A stretch of 64,000 bases of DNA from contig JAQQWL010000005.1 of assembly GCA_038363925.1 (NCBI GenBank), forward strand, positions 372,001-436,000, written 5' to 3'. This document shows, one piece after another, positions 32,737-43,249 of the stretch; within the stretch, counting starts at the first letter, position 1, and every line of letters starts with the position of its first letter. The notes beneath the pieces were generated by a model. It made no database searches. It was given only the letters and a program-made list of their open reading frames with translations, and had not been told where the DNA came from. The position numbers were made by a program, and so were the translations under genes. The stretch is from Apiospora phragmitis. Its lineage: Eukaryota > Ascomycota > Sordariomycetes > Amphisphaeriales > Apiosporaceae.

Positions 32737-34404
32737 TCACCGTGCCATCACTGCTGGCTGATTTACGTCAGCTCCATGTGAAATTAGTAGCTTCAAGATA
32801 TCAAGGTGTCCTCGCCATGCGGCAAGGTGAAGTGCCGCTCTGCCCTCCATGTCTGCTCCATTCACATCAGCACCTATTTCAAGCTGCCTTTGGACTGCAT
32901 CGACGTCCCCAGCCCATACATATGCTCGGAGCATTTCCTCGTTTGACGCTCCGGTCTCCAATAGTCGGTTGATCGTTCCTGTCATATCCCCATATCCCCC
33001 GAAAGGTATCGGAGGAGTTGAGCGCTCTCCAGCGCGACTGTTCTTTCCAGTGCGATTTTCATCTCTGGTGAATGTGTGCTGGAAAACAAGACTGGCTTGC
33101 TTTTCTCCCTTTTTCTTGGAATTTATCTCCAGTACATTGTCATTATCCTGAAAACGGACACTGAGATCGACGCCTCCATGTCTGACGACATTGTCCACCT
33201 CGTGAGACTGGCCATGCTTCTTTGCAAGCGATAGTAGCAGTTCAGGAGTCTTAAACTGTCCTTCGTTAAGACGGCGGACAAGTAGCACTGCCGTATTCTG
33301 TGCTGACTCTCGTAGATTTTCCGCCTCTGGACTTAGAGCCCAGTCCAACGTTTTCTCGGCCAACTGAATTAGGGGAAGGCGAAGCTCTGGTAATGTAAAC
33401 TCTGGGAAAGAGTAAGTCGAATCGAGAATCTCCCCGAAGAGCAAGAAGCATGCGGTGTCTTGGAAGACCTGGGTGTCGCTCTTGTTATAGCAAGGATAAA
33501 AACGTTCTGAGATGTATGCATCTTCTGATATGCCGAGTAAGGCGTATACCTGGTCTCTTGGAAGCCGAGCTTGACTTTCTGAGAATTTACCCAGAAGAAA
33601 ATGGAGATAGCGTTTCTCCGACCACCAGGTGTGCTTCCGGGCTTGTGGCATAATGTCAAGGACTGATTGAACGTGTTGGCTGACTTCCAGTCCCATAATA
33701 GAAGGCATCATAGCAAAAGCTCGTGCCGGGCAAGAGCACCAGTCGCACATAACTGTAGCCACCTTTGCCTTGGCGACTTCCTGGAGAATCCAGACTCTGT
33801 TAAACCATGGTCTTTGAAGAAGTTGCGCGAGGGCCCGGGTCTGTTTTGCGCGGGCTACCTCTCCGATCATTTCGAGCCGCTTGACCAAAAGTAGACGAAA
33901 TAAGCTGATGCGGCTCTCATTACTGCCAACACCTGGGGCTTTAGTTACTAGTCCGTCAATCTCATTGACGGACTCGAAAAGGTCGGAAATGTCAGTGACC
34001 CCGGAACCCAGCCAAATAAGAACCTCTTCGGCCTCACTGTAAATGTCTCCCATATGCTTGACTTGATGGCTCCTCTCCTCGTTGTTACCTTGGTCAATAC
34101 AGATGGCATCCACCCATAGAAGAACCTTTTTATCGAGCTGTCGTATTTCTAATAGAGCCGAATATAAGTTCCTTGTTACCCGTAACTCATGTCTGTCTAC
34201 CAGGATATGTGGTGCTTCAACAGGCGACACTGTACTGTACTCGAGATCCCCCCAGGTGTATGACAAAGCCTTGTACGTGAGTCCATGCAGAGGTGATTCG
34301 ATGAGCTGACAAGTAATTTCATCGGACCGACAACCTTCATTGATCAGCAAGAGCCGAATATAGCGTTCAGCACGACCAAGCGGTGAGTAGAGGTTCCTAG
34401 TCAT
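32737..34404 (-). CDS. HET-domain protein with C-terminal ankyrin repeats
   Basis: A single-exon, 555-residue, fully open gene. The HET domain core is clear: YKALSYTWGD (44-53), WVDAICIDQ (97-105), MGDIYSEAEEVLIWLG (118-133) and RPWFNRVWILQEVA (198-211), in the expected order. A central region includes RLPRDQVYALLGIS, typical of HET proteins. The C-terminus has about one and a half ankyrin repeats (VQRQLEIGADVNG, EGRAALHLAAWRGHLDILKLL) ending soon after GADVN, which is short for an ankyrin array. HET domains act in allorecognition and can trigger cell death when activated (family knowledge). Start: the first ATG of the frame, just upstream of YIRLLLINEG. It stands out as intact among decayed neighbours. 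Confidence 0.93.
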   Translation of the reverse strand: MTRNLYSPLGRAERYIRLLLINEGCRSDEITCQLIESPLHGLTYKALSYTWGDLEYSTVSPVEAPHILVDRHELRVTRNLYSALLEIRQLDKKVLLWVDAICIDQGNNEERSHQVKHMGDIYSEAEEVLIWLGSGVTDISDLFESVNEIDGLVTKAPGVGSNESRISLFRLLLVKRLEMIGEVARAKQTRALAQLLQRPWFNRVWILQEVAKAKVATVMCDWCSCPARAFAMMPSIMGLEVSQHVQSVLDIMPQARKHTWWSEKRYLHFLLGKFSESQARLPRDQVYALLGISEDAYISERFYPCYNKSDTQVFQDTACFLLFGEILDSTYSFPEFTLPELRLPLIQLAEKTLDWALSPEAENLRESAQNTAVLLVRRLNEGQFKTPELLLSLAKKHGQSHEVDNVVRHGGVDLSVRFQDNDNVLEINSKKKGEKQASLVFQHTFTRDENRTGKNSRAGERSTPPIPFGGYGDMTGTINRLLETGASNEEMLRAYVWAGDVDAVQRQLEIGADVNGADMEGRAALHLAAWRGHLDILKLLISHGADVNQPAVMAR

Positions 34405-36741
34405 TATAAGGGTATGCGGGTGAATGACTGCAAAAAAGATTAGGCCGGAACAAATTTAGGGGTCGATGGAAAGTTTCAACGTATATAATAGACATGGCAA
34501 GTCTCACATGGCAAAGTTGCTGCCCACCCAAAGCCTTGCGATATGCCGAAGCAGATGGCGGTGCCTCAGATACAGGGCAAGGCATACCTGCATAAAGATG
34601 TAACAATAAAACACCTTCTTTTATCGAAGGGGCCAATGTGAGTTAGAGATCACACAGCCTTGTTGGGGTATGGAATTGAAGGGAAGACTTTGTTTACAGT
34701 TCCATCAGAGAAAGAAAAGGCATTTTGTAGAACACATGCCGACTATACCACTGTTGCCAGGGTCAGCCTCCATAGCTACCTTTATCTATCACTGTTTGCC
34801 CTTGGGCAAATAGGTGGTTCGTCCCAGTTGGTGCAGTGGTATGATAGCAACCACTGAATCATCTCTTAATAATGTGGCAGTGATAGCTCGTGGGCGGCCG
34901 TAGCAACCCACGAGCCCGCTCACACGCTCCAGCAGGGCTTAGACCAAGGAAGGTAGCAGCCGGTAGGTGGCAGCAATCTGCAGGTAGCAGCAGGCAACGG
35001 TGGAAGGATGTAATCGGGACAGTGGGAAAAGGGGTATATATACCGTACAATAAGAGAGGGGTGGGCGGGGTAGCTATATTCCCTTTCAAAGCTATCCGAA
35101 AGAGGCAATTGTTTCGGCGCCCAAAATAACCTTTCGTTCCTCAAGGCATATCCTTGACGCTGATGTTGTATGATTGGTACAAACACCTTTTCATGAAGCA
35201 ATAAGGCAGAAAAATAGACAGCAGACTATACTGTATTTAAAGCAGGTTATATATATTCATCCTATTACGAAGTACTTATCTTCCCAGATCTTTAAAGCTA
35301 TTATTGCTCAGATGCGACATTTATCGAAGGCCCAGCACCCCAAATCCTAGTTCATGCTACGCCTGGAAACCAAAGGTATTACAATGTTGGCAGTAAGAGA
35401 ACCACCAATTGGACCAAATTGCTAGCACCAGCGATCGATTTAAGGGCAATTAATGCTAAGGTTCACCCCTTATCCCGAAGGACTGGCGACATCACATCGG
35501 AGGAGCGCCAGGGCTCGTTAAACCAATATAATCGCCTCTAGCAATGCGAAAGGAGGACTATCCGCCGTTCCCACGAAGCCTGCCTCTGCTACCCTAACGC
35601 TGAGATCTAGTCAAGTAGTGCTGCAGCAAGTCCAAACTTAAGACACTTATTGTTGGGAGATCACATGTATCCATTCATGATCTATGGTGTTGTTGATGAT
35701 GACGGTGATGGTGGGAAGCACCCTAACTAACATGCTGAACAAGGCCTGTGTGGGGTCAAGCCACCCCACTAGCTATATGTGCTATGGAATACCTCCAACA
35801 CTTATGAAAGGCCTGGTACTGCACTCCGGGCATGTTAAAGCCCTAAGCTGTAGTTTATCTCATCGCGTGCTAAAGCTACTGTTATCCCATACCAATAGAG
35901 AAATTTCCCGAAGAGGCAATCTTCGGTGAGTAAGATCAATTGGCGAGAAATGAGTTCCCAAGCCAAGTCATTTACAGTGGCCCATCGATGAAAACGACAT
36001 AGGTGACTGCACACATACACTTTTGTTGCATCGACTCCAGACTGTGACCAAATTCGGCTTGAAGGTTTCCAATGCGTAAATTTCCAAAGCCAGCTTTCGG
36101 ATTCAGCTTGCCAGTTGTAGCAGGTGTGCTGGCCGCCTCACAGTTACCCTGACAAGGTTAAAGAGGAATTGGGAACACGACGCTAGGAGTAATCGAAGAA
36201 GCCCAGCAAATTCGAAAAGGAGTCGCCTGCCATGTATCCAAGGTTTGTCTTATCGCAAGCCCACGAAGCGTAGTCTCACCGAGACGATCACCATCTCTTA
36301 GGGTTTGGGAAGGACGCTTGCCCACAAGCCTACACAAACATGACTTATGTTACCCTGTCCTGAATGTTCATGGCCCTTGTTAAAAGAATAGCGGATAGGG
36401 CGAATACGCGAATAGCTTTGAAAGGTGTCACAGCCGAATAATCCCTGGATATATATGTGTGAGTTACCTAAAACAGTAGCCGAGAGCCAGTAGCAGGCAA
36501 GCCTTCCTGGCGGGTTAAGGAACCTCTAAGAACACCGCTTACTTCGCCTTCTTCTCTCTGATTATTATACGATAAATTAGAAGACTTATATAAGGCTAAA
36601 CCACTTCGCTGACAATGGATTTGCCGGGTAAGTTAAATTTCGCCAGCATCGATCTAGTTTCGAGGCCATGAGAGATTTGGAATCGTTTTTATTTAATAAT
36701 CTTTTTTTCGTTAATTTATAATATACGACAGTATTTTAATG
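34405..36741. other. 2.3-kb stretch without a recognisable gene
   Basis: Presumed HET promoter, then normal-composition DNA. A TGTGGCAGTGATAGCTCG stretch at 34873 looks LTR-like but no matching end or duplication was found. Short frames show no family features. Confidence 0.45.
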
Positions 36742-36746
36742 AAAAC

Positions 36747-36951
36747 TGTTGGAACAGCAGGAACTGAGGTTTTCCATATTACTCCAAAAGGGGTGTCACG
36801 TGCCTGCGCTCACGAACCCCTTTTCTGTTTCAACAAGAGGGGCATACGATACCCCTCACAGCTAGCACTGGAGATAGACATGAACAACAGACCACAGCAA
36901 TACAGCACCTATTTAACCCACTTGTACGTACGTACGAAAGCCCATTCAACA
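36747..36951 (+). mobile_element. Solo LTR copy 3
   Basis: 205 bp, TGTTGGAACAGCAGG...CCCATTCAACA, with a perfect 5-bp duplication AAAAC (36742-36746, 36952-36956). Two internal hairpins are readable (AAAAGGGGT/ACCCCTTTT and GAGGGGCAT/ATACCCCTC). Confidence 0.93.
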
Positions 36952-36956
36952 AAAAC

Positions 36957-38582
36957 GTTATTTTATTAATATTATTCCACATGGCAGCGTACTTTAGCCA
37001 GTGGTTAGTCATTAGGTAAGATTTGTGATTACGGCAACAAAGTCCGAGAACACCTCAGAACATACTCTGGTATTATAATTAAAAGAATCTAATAAAATTT
37101 AATAGGTTGTTTATATAATTATAAAAGCGGATAAATAAAACTAACTACGCCCGATAAATAAACCCCTATTTATAAAACCTTGGTTTAAACAGGTTATTAT
37201 ATAATAACCACCACGATAAATAAGTAGAAAAAGCTCTATATAAGCTAACGTATTTTAAAAATATACCTGTAAAGGTTAAGGGGTTCGAGAGTGGCTTTCA
37301 TAACGAGTTATCGTGCTATAGTCGATAGTAAGAGTGTGAACGATCTTAATAGAAGGGGTATTAAAGCTTGGATAGTACCACCGTAGTCGAGGATGCAGTT
37401 TGGTAGTGGCAGCGCAGGACCTACGTTGTTAGATCTGCGTCGTAAAGGTGCTTAAGGGATGGTGTTATGGAGGGCGAGGTGGCATAGAGTAATAGAGGAA
37501 CCGCTAGACCTAAAAATCCCCTTTGTAATAGGCATTTCAGGAGGGGTGTATAAGAAAATAAACTTCTTAGCGCGATCTTCTCATATAGCACGAGAAACGC
37601 TGTTAATACTCGGATGCTTGAGGTTCCAGAGCGATAGGGGCTTACTGTTAAGCTTTTCTATAGTATGATAGATAATGCCTATCTTCTTATGGTTTTATAA
37701 TTAGTAATTAATATTGCGTACACGGGGTAAGGGGTTACGTACGATTACTCTTAGGATTCTGGCCCGGCTCTTAGGTTTGCCGTTCTTTTTCCTGGGCTAA
37801 AACGGATAGGTTTGCAACACTAGGATCAGATCTGTCCCTCGGAAAATGATACGCTTCTTCTCTATACAGCCTTGCACTACCTTCTTCAAGGCGGCCTTGG
37901 CCTTATTAACGGCGCGTCTGGCCTTAAAGATCGCTCTTGCGTTCTCCTTGGCTATGGTGACTGGGCAAGAATTACGAAACGGGAACACCTGGGTAAGGAC
38001 CAAGTGATAATAACCTGGATAGGGACGCTTAACTATAGTCAGATAAGCGTGACCGGATAAGAAAAGAGTAATAGTAACTTAATATAAGGAGGAAAAGAGA
38101 AGGGCGAGAGCGAGTAAAAGAGAAGAAAGTAGGAAAACGTTAAAAAGGAGGGGAATAGGAGGGTTTAAATATAAAAGGAACAAAATAAAGGATATAAGAA
38201 AAGGAAATAGTAGAAGAAGGCTTCGGAAGGGAAAAGTAAATAGAAAGGGGTAGATTAGATATGAAGGACTCGATTGCTTTATCCCCTGTTATACATACGC
38301 CCGCCGCCTCGCGCTTCGCTATAACTAAATTACTTAACGATATCAATAGAAATTGGTATATTACCTATTATATCAAGTTAATACGAATTAAAAGGAGTGT
38401 TTATATAAAGTGCGCCTATAAATAGTCGATACGAGTATAAACACTAGCGAAGCGTGAAGAGACGAGCTATATAGTATATAGCAGTTAATTAAACTAGGGA
38501 TAAACAGTATAATATCTATAAGTGACTCGTATAGTACAGGTGAAGTGTGTGCAATTTACTTTGCTTACCCCTATAAGTGAGG
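36957..38582. other. Mildly A/T-shifted DNA, no gene recognised
   Basis: 37060-37260 is A/T-rich and RIP-like. A short Lys/Ala-rich minus-strand frame at 37797-38003 (KENARAIFKARRAVNKAKA) may be a coding relic. 38340-38520 is A/T-rich with no features. Confidence 0.4.
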
Positions 38583-40946
38583 CTACTCCTCGCCCCTGGA
38601 ATGAGAAGGGCGGTTGTAGATGCGGACGTGCTCATGGATCAGGGCTTCGAGAAAGTGCTGCGCAAAGGACGGAAACTTCTTGTGCGCTAACTCGAACGCG
38701 TCTTCGTCAAGATCGAACCCGTCGTCACGGAGGCCCAAACTAGTAATGTAAAGCCATGCGCCCCAGATAAGATAGCAGTGGTAGTCCTTCTGCGCCCACC
38801 CCAGCGGCGCCGGACAGGGTTCCGCCAAGTACCCATCCACTCTTGGCTACAGTGACCTCCTAGCCGCTGCTGTCCCCAGATGGCCTAGTCGGGCATCCAT
38901 CCCTTGGAGGCGCTGACTGTTCTGTTCGACAGCGCCTTGCAGGTGCTGAAGGAGTTCGGGCTTGACGCAGCTCGCGCTCGAAGTCTGCGACGAGCTGCGC
39001 TCGCCGGTCCGCTCTCCACTTCTCTAGGAGACGCTAACGAGCGATCGACTGCTGCCGACCTTCTGGTGCACAAACCGTGAGTTACTCGCGGTAGCTACCC
39101 AATTTGTTCTCCAATTGCACCACTCGCGTCTCATTCGACGACTACACCTTGGTCAGCGCCGCATGGATCTTTGTGATCTTGGTGCTCAGGCTAGTCTCGA
39201 GCGCTATCGATTGAAGCTGATGGCGTTCTCCAAATCCGAACGGATGGTATCAATCTTGGCCTACACGCTCGTCTGCACGAAAAACACTCGACCTGCGTTT
39301 CGTCACGCAGCTCGGCTCGCAGCACCGCCTCCAGCTGGTCCATGTGTGTATTCAGTTCCAACCACACCTCGCCCCTCAGCTGGTCCACGCGGTTGCTCAG
39401 CTCACCAAGGACTTCTTCTCGGCATATGCCGAGCTTTGCCAACTTCGCATTACGCGTGTCGGGGCTGTTATCGCGATTGGCTTTACGCCGATGCGTGGGC
39501 TCGCGAGCGTTTAGATCCAAGCCCAGCATGCACGGCATCAAAGGGGACCGCAGCGTCTCGGACGTTTACTTGACCGGCTCCTTTACTACCGACCTGGCTG
39601 GCGACTGCACCAGTCATGCGGACAACCCTTTCCGCGGCGACAGTCTCCCGAGAGAAAGCTGCATGGGCGGAATCAGGGGACTGGTTGTAGCATGCTGCCG
39701 AAGAGAGGCCGCCTTGTCTCACTCCAGCAGTAGGGGGGTACTCGCGACCGCCACGTGTGCCATTGCCGAGAATAGGTGCTCGACGACATGGCTCGGCTCC
39801 GCCACCCGGTTCTGGCAAAAACGTGCGTGCGCCAATTGGTGAGAAGGTCGTTCATCTTGTAAACGGGTAGAAGTAGCGGCCGCAGCTGCTAATCGGTCAG
39901 ATTTAAGCACTTGATGGTATCGTTCTGTAGTAGCTGTATTAACACGTAGACAGGTATGGGTTTACCGAGTTTGGCCATTACCTCTTTACCTGTTGCGGAT
40001 GTATTGCGTCCAGAATTGGTCGAGGTGAAGTACGTTTCCCGCCTGCTTTGAACCCGTTTAGTCCTAGGACAGCTTAGTAAAGTGCTAAGGGTGGCGTGTT
40101 TTAAGCTCTGTCGTTAGAATTCTTATGCGATTATCCTTAATGCCGTTAAGCAGCTCGGAATTAATTGCCGGCAGCGTGGGCCAACACATCCTCGATTAGC
40201 TGGACGTTACAATTGTCCATATCCAGCAGCAAGTACGCCTTGTTATAAGGAGTCTAGGAAGTAACGGTCGCGTAGTACCGCTGCATACTCAGGAGAAAGA
40301 GGGACCGAAAAAGGGGCTGGTCTTACTCGTGCGCGGCGGTTTGCACCCGGCCTACCCACGAACTATACCATCATGACAATACGGCGCACTGGTCATCCTT
40401 CGAGAGCTGCTGGTCTAACCACAGCGGGCATTGGTCGGGCGCCAGTCTGGGCATCGCCGGGTATGGAATCTTGGACACGGCGTCCACCTCCAGGGGCTCG
40501 CCGGGATAATGCGCCGACGATGGAGCGGTGTCGTCGGCATGCCCGTCCAAGTCATGTTCCTCATCCAAGACGATAAGCCAGCGTCGGCATAAGGCTTCAG
40601 CTGCAGTGCCTCTTTCGTCCATGGTTGCGCAAACGGGCACATGTCCTTGCGGCACTTCTCGAAGTCCTCGCCAAGGAGTCTTCGATATTCGGCGAAGAAG
40701 ATGGCGTCCGACGTCCACCGCTCCTCGGCCTAGAAGACCTAGAGTAGGTCCTTCGCCGTCAAACCATACCAGAACCCCTTCTGCCTCACGTGGAGCGCTT
40801 CGCGCGACTGGTCCATCCACCTGACGCCCAGTTTCTCGACGCATTCCTTGTATTTCGAGTCGGGATAGCCGAGACCGAGCATGGCCATCATTATTAATGT
40901 CAAATCGCTCTGATGCGAATCTGCCGAGCTGGTCAGATGCCCACAC
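38583..40946 (-). pseudogene. Large decayed gene, unrecognised
   Basis: From 40889 down, one frame reads MAMLGLGYPDSKYKECVEKL, QKGFWYGLTAKDLL, then TAG (40739) and TAG (40730) with only VF between them, then AEERWTSDAIFFAEYRRLL and KDMCPFAQPWTKEALQL. After a one-base slip near 40585 comes WLIVLDEEHDLDGHADD. A second stretch (39910-39191) is one frame with three stops and includes LGICREEVLGELSNRVDQL, a coiled coil. A last piece (38840-38583) reads DYHCYLIWGAWLYITSLGLRD and a stop. Together this looks like one long minus-strand gene or two adjacent ones, dead by nonsense and small indels. No family recognised. Confidence 0.42.
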
Positions 40947-41317
40947 CCTTATGAGCGATCCGCAAATTGTGAAGCCTAAGACAAACCGGCGAGTGTCTTA
41001 GGCCGTAAGAACTTTTCTCGCATATTTTCCATAATTAAGCCATGCGTTTAATAGTTTATCTACTGCCGGGTTGTTTTTAAGTTTTCCAGGAACTAATATC
41101 TAGGACTAACGACACGTCGAGTATTGCGTCGCATTTGGGTCGCTTATAAAACCGACGTCTAACTTACGCTTAGCTAGACCTATCCATTATTTAGTTCGGT
41201 TTAGTTAAGTTCTTCGCTATCTTCGTTTAGTCGGACGGTATCCCTCTGCTAACTCCGACGGCCCGTTACTTATTCTTATAAACCAGTATAATACGTCTTT
41301 TTAATTAGCGTCTTTTG

Positions 41318-41770
41318 TTATCCTTTGTAGAAGGGCGGGGTTTTACCGTCCTTACATTTTTGAAAGGTTGACTCGGAGACTGTATCCAAGTCTGCGATAC
41401 CTCCGAAGAATACAGTTCGCAGGTCCCGGAGCCCTACATACAGGGGCCAAGCTCTTCTTTCAACACACCATCGACGTATTTCTAATGTTCCGAGAAGTTC
41501 CCGAAGCTGCTTGTATTTCGGAGCCACGGGGTCTGTTGGAGAGAAGGGGCTATCGTTCGAGGGGGTAGAGTTGCTTTCGCGATAATGTGATAAACCTGGT
41601 CCCATATCTCCTTGTTTGGCTTCGCGGCGATAACAGACTCTAGGAGTGGCTGTACACGGTCGGGCTCGAAGTTGGAACCGTCGGAAGCGATCGTAGAAAC
41701 AAACTTTGGTAGACTATAGGGGCCTTGCCTCCTCTTTCGACGGGAGGTAAACGAGACGCTCGGAGGTGTT
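41318..41770 (-). pseudogene. Fungal protein-kinase-like (FunK1-type) N-terminal fragment, decayed
   Basis: Minus-strand reading gives FVSTIASDGSNFEPDRVQPL, IWDQVYHIIAKATLPPRT, WLRNTSSF, a TAG, then KYVDGVLKEELGPLYVGL and FFGGIADLDTVSESTFQKC. Two frames alternate, so at least one indel accompanies the stop. The GPLYVGLRD...FFGG...VFQKCK layout resembles the N-terminal region of fungal FunK1-type kinase proteins; this is from memory. No kinase catalytic motifs follow. Confidence 0.4.
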
Positions 41771-42533
41771 ATAGCGATAGAAAAAGATCGATAGATAGCT
41801 CTTGAAGATCTATACGATAGTTAGCAAGAGCAGGCGGCGGACGTATTAATTAGGTCTTGCTATTGTCTTGGTTAAGCTGAGTCAACTAGTACGGCGAGCA
41901 AGTGATGTTTTTGCTTTCACGGAGAAGGCCGGACTAGGCCCGAAAGACGTCCAGTCCATTTCCGATAAGATGCTCGACGACAGCTGCCGTCGTGGTTTAT
42001 ATCCTTAGTGGTAAGCCAATGTTGGCTGTTATGCTTCCTTCTAAATTAGCAGGTATCTCTAACCAGCACGAAGGCGCGCATTATGATTTCGACGCGTCCG
42101 TGCTCGTAACATTAAAAAATCGCCAAAAGTACCTCGGCGTTAAAGCACGTTAGCCTAGGCATGCTCCGTACGCGTCGCGATATAAATTGTCGCGTATCAA
42201 CACGCGGCCTAGGGGTATTCAGCAGGTACGGAACAAGTCGAGAGCTATCAGTACATCCTCTCTCCACTCTCTTCTGGTACCTGTTCTAGACCTACTTTGC
42301 AGGGGTGAAAATTGACACCATTACCCCGCCATGCGCCCAGGTACAGAGTCCATTTTTAGCTTTACTACCTTTCCCTTATACATCCATAAATCGATAACAA
42401 CATACTTGATTAATCTATGCTCGGCAAGAGCCAGAGCCGGAAGCTACTGACAGTCGTCCATGCCCTACTTAGCAATGCAAGTCCCTATAAACGTCTTATA
42501 CCTGTGAGAATGGATGGGCACATGGTGTCAGCA
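41771..42533. other. No gene recognised
   Basis: Ordinary composition with only short, featureless frames. Confidence 0.4.
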
Positions 42534-42538
42534 CATAC

Positions 42539-42746
42539 TGTTGAATGGGCTTTCGTACGTACGTACAGGTTCCGGGTTCAATCGGGGTTCAATCGTTATA
42601 TTCTGTTGCTCATATCTATCTTCAGTGCTGGCTGCGAGGGGCATCGTATGCCCCGCTTCATGAAACAGAAAAGGGGTTCGTGCGCGCAGGCACGTGGCAC
42701 CCCTTTTGGAGTAATATGGAAAACCTCAGTTCCTGCTGTTCCAACA
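42539..42746 (-). mobile_element. Solo LTR copy 4 (reverse orientation)
   Basis: 208 bp; on the minus strand it begins TGTTGGAACAGCAGGAAC and ends CCATTCAACA. It has a perfect 5-bp duplication CATAC (42534-42538, 42747-42751). Open frames that cross it are fortuitous. Confidence 0.92.
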
Positions 42747-42751
42747 CATAC

Positions 42752-43249
42752 AGTACCCTATAGAGGGGGCCTAGCGGCAACTACCAGAGAATGGAGAGAG
42801 GGACACTGGTTTTGCTAGATAGAGAACACCCACAGCCCGTTGTTCCGTTCTGCCGAGTTCCGTTTTCTTTATGTACACGTTATAGCTCCAGTCGCATAAC
42901 TGGCTGTTTAAGCCTAAGTTCAAGTGGCAGGTGCGGAAACGAGAAGAGTTTGAAAATCCTTGCATCGGCCAGTGATATCCTCTTATTACTTAGGCCCATG
43001 TTTATTAATTACGAAATATGAAATATAGCCATTGACCTTCTTGCTATCCAGTTGTTTTAGCAGGAGTCTAGTAGCGGCTCCAGTATATAGCACATATAAG
43101 CCGACAAGCTCTTGGACTGGTCGGTAATAAAGTGGGTTTCGAACAAGGCTCGGATACTAAGGAATTGTAGGCAAGAAGCTCAACCTCGTAAAGAGCACGA
43201 GGCCCGTCTGGGTTATTAGCTAGGTATTCGTCTAATCAGAATTTGCTTC
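42752..43249. other. No gene recognised
   Basis: Flank of the solo LTR and of the decayed gene that follows. Confidence 0.4.

Noticed and set aside
34873..35220. LTR-like start TGTGGCAGTGATAGCTCG
   Set aside because: No CA end with a matching 5-bp duplication could be found, and no second copy is in the window.
42417..42818. 133-codon plus-strand frame
   Set aside because: It runs straight through solo LTR copy 4; the protein is low-complexity translation of the LTR.
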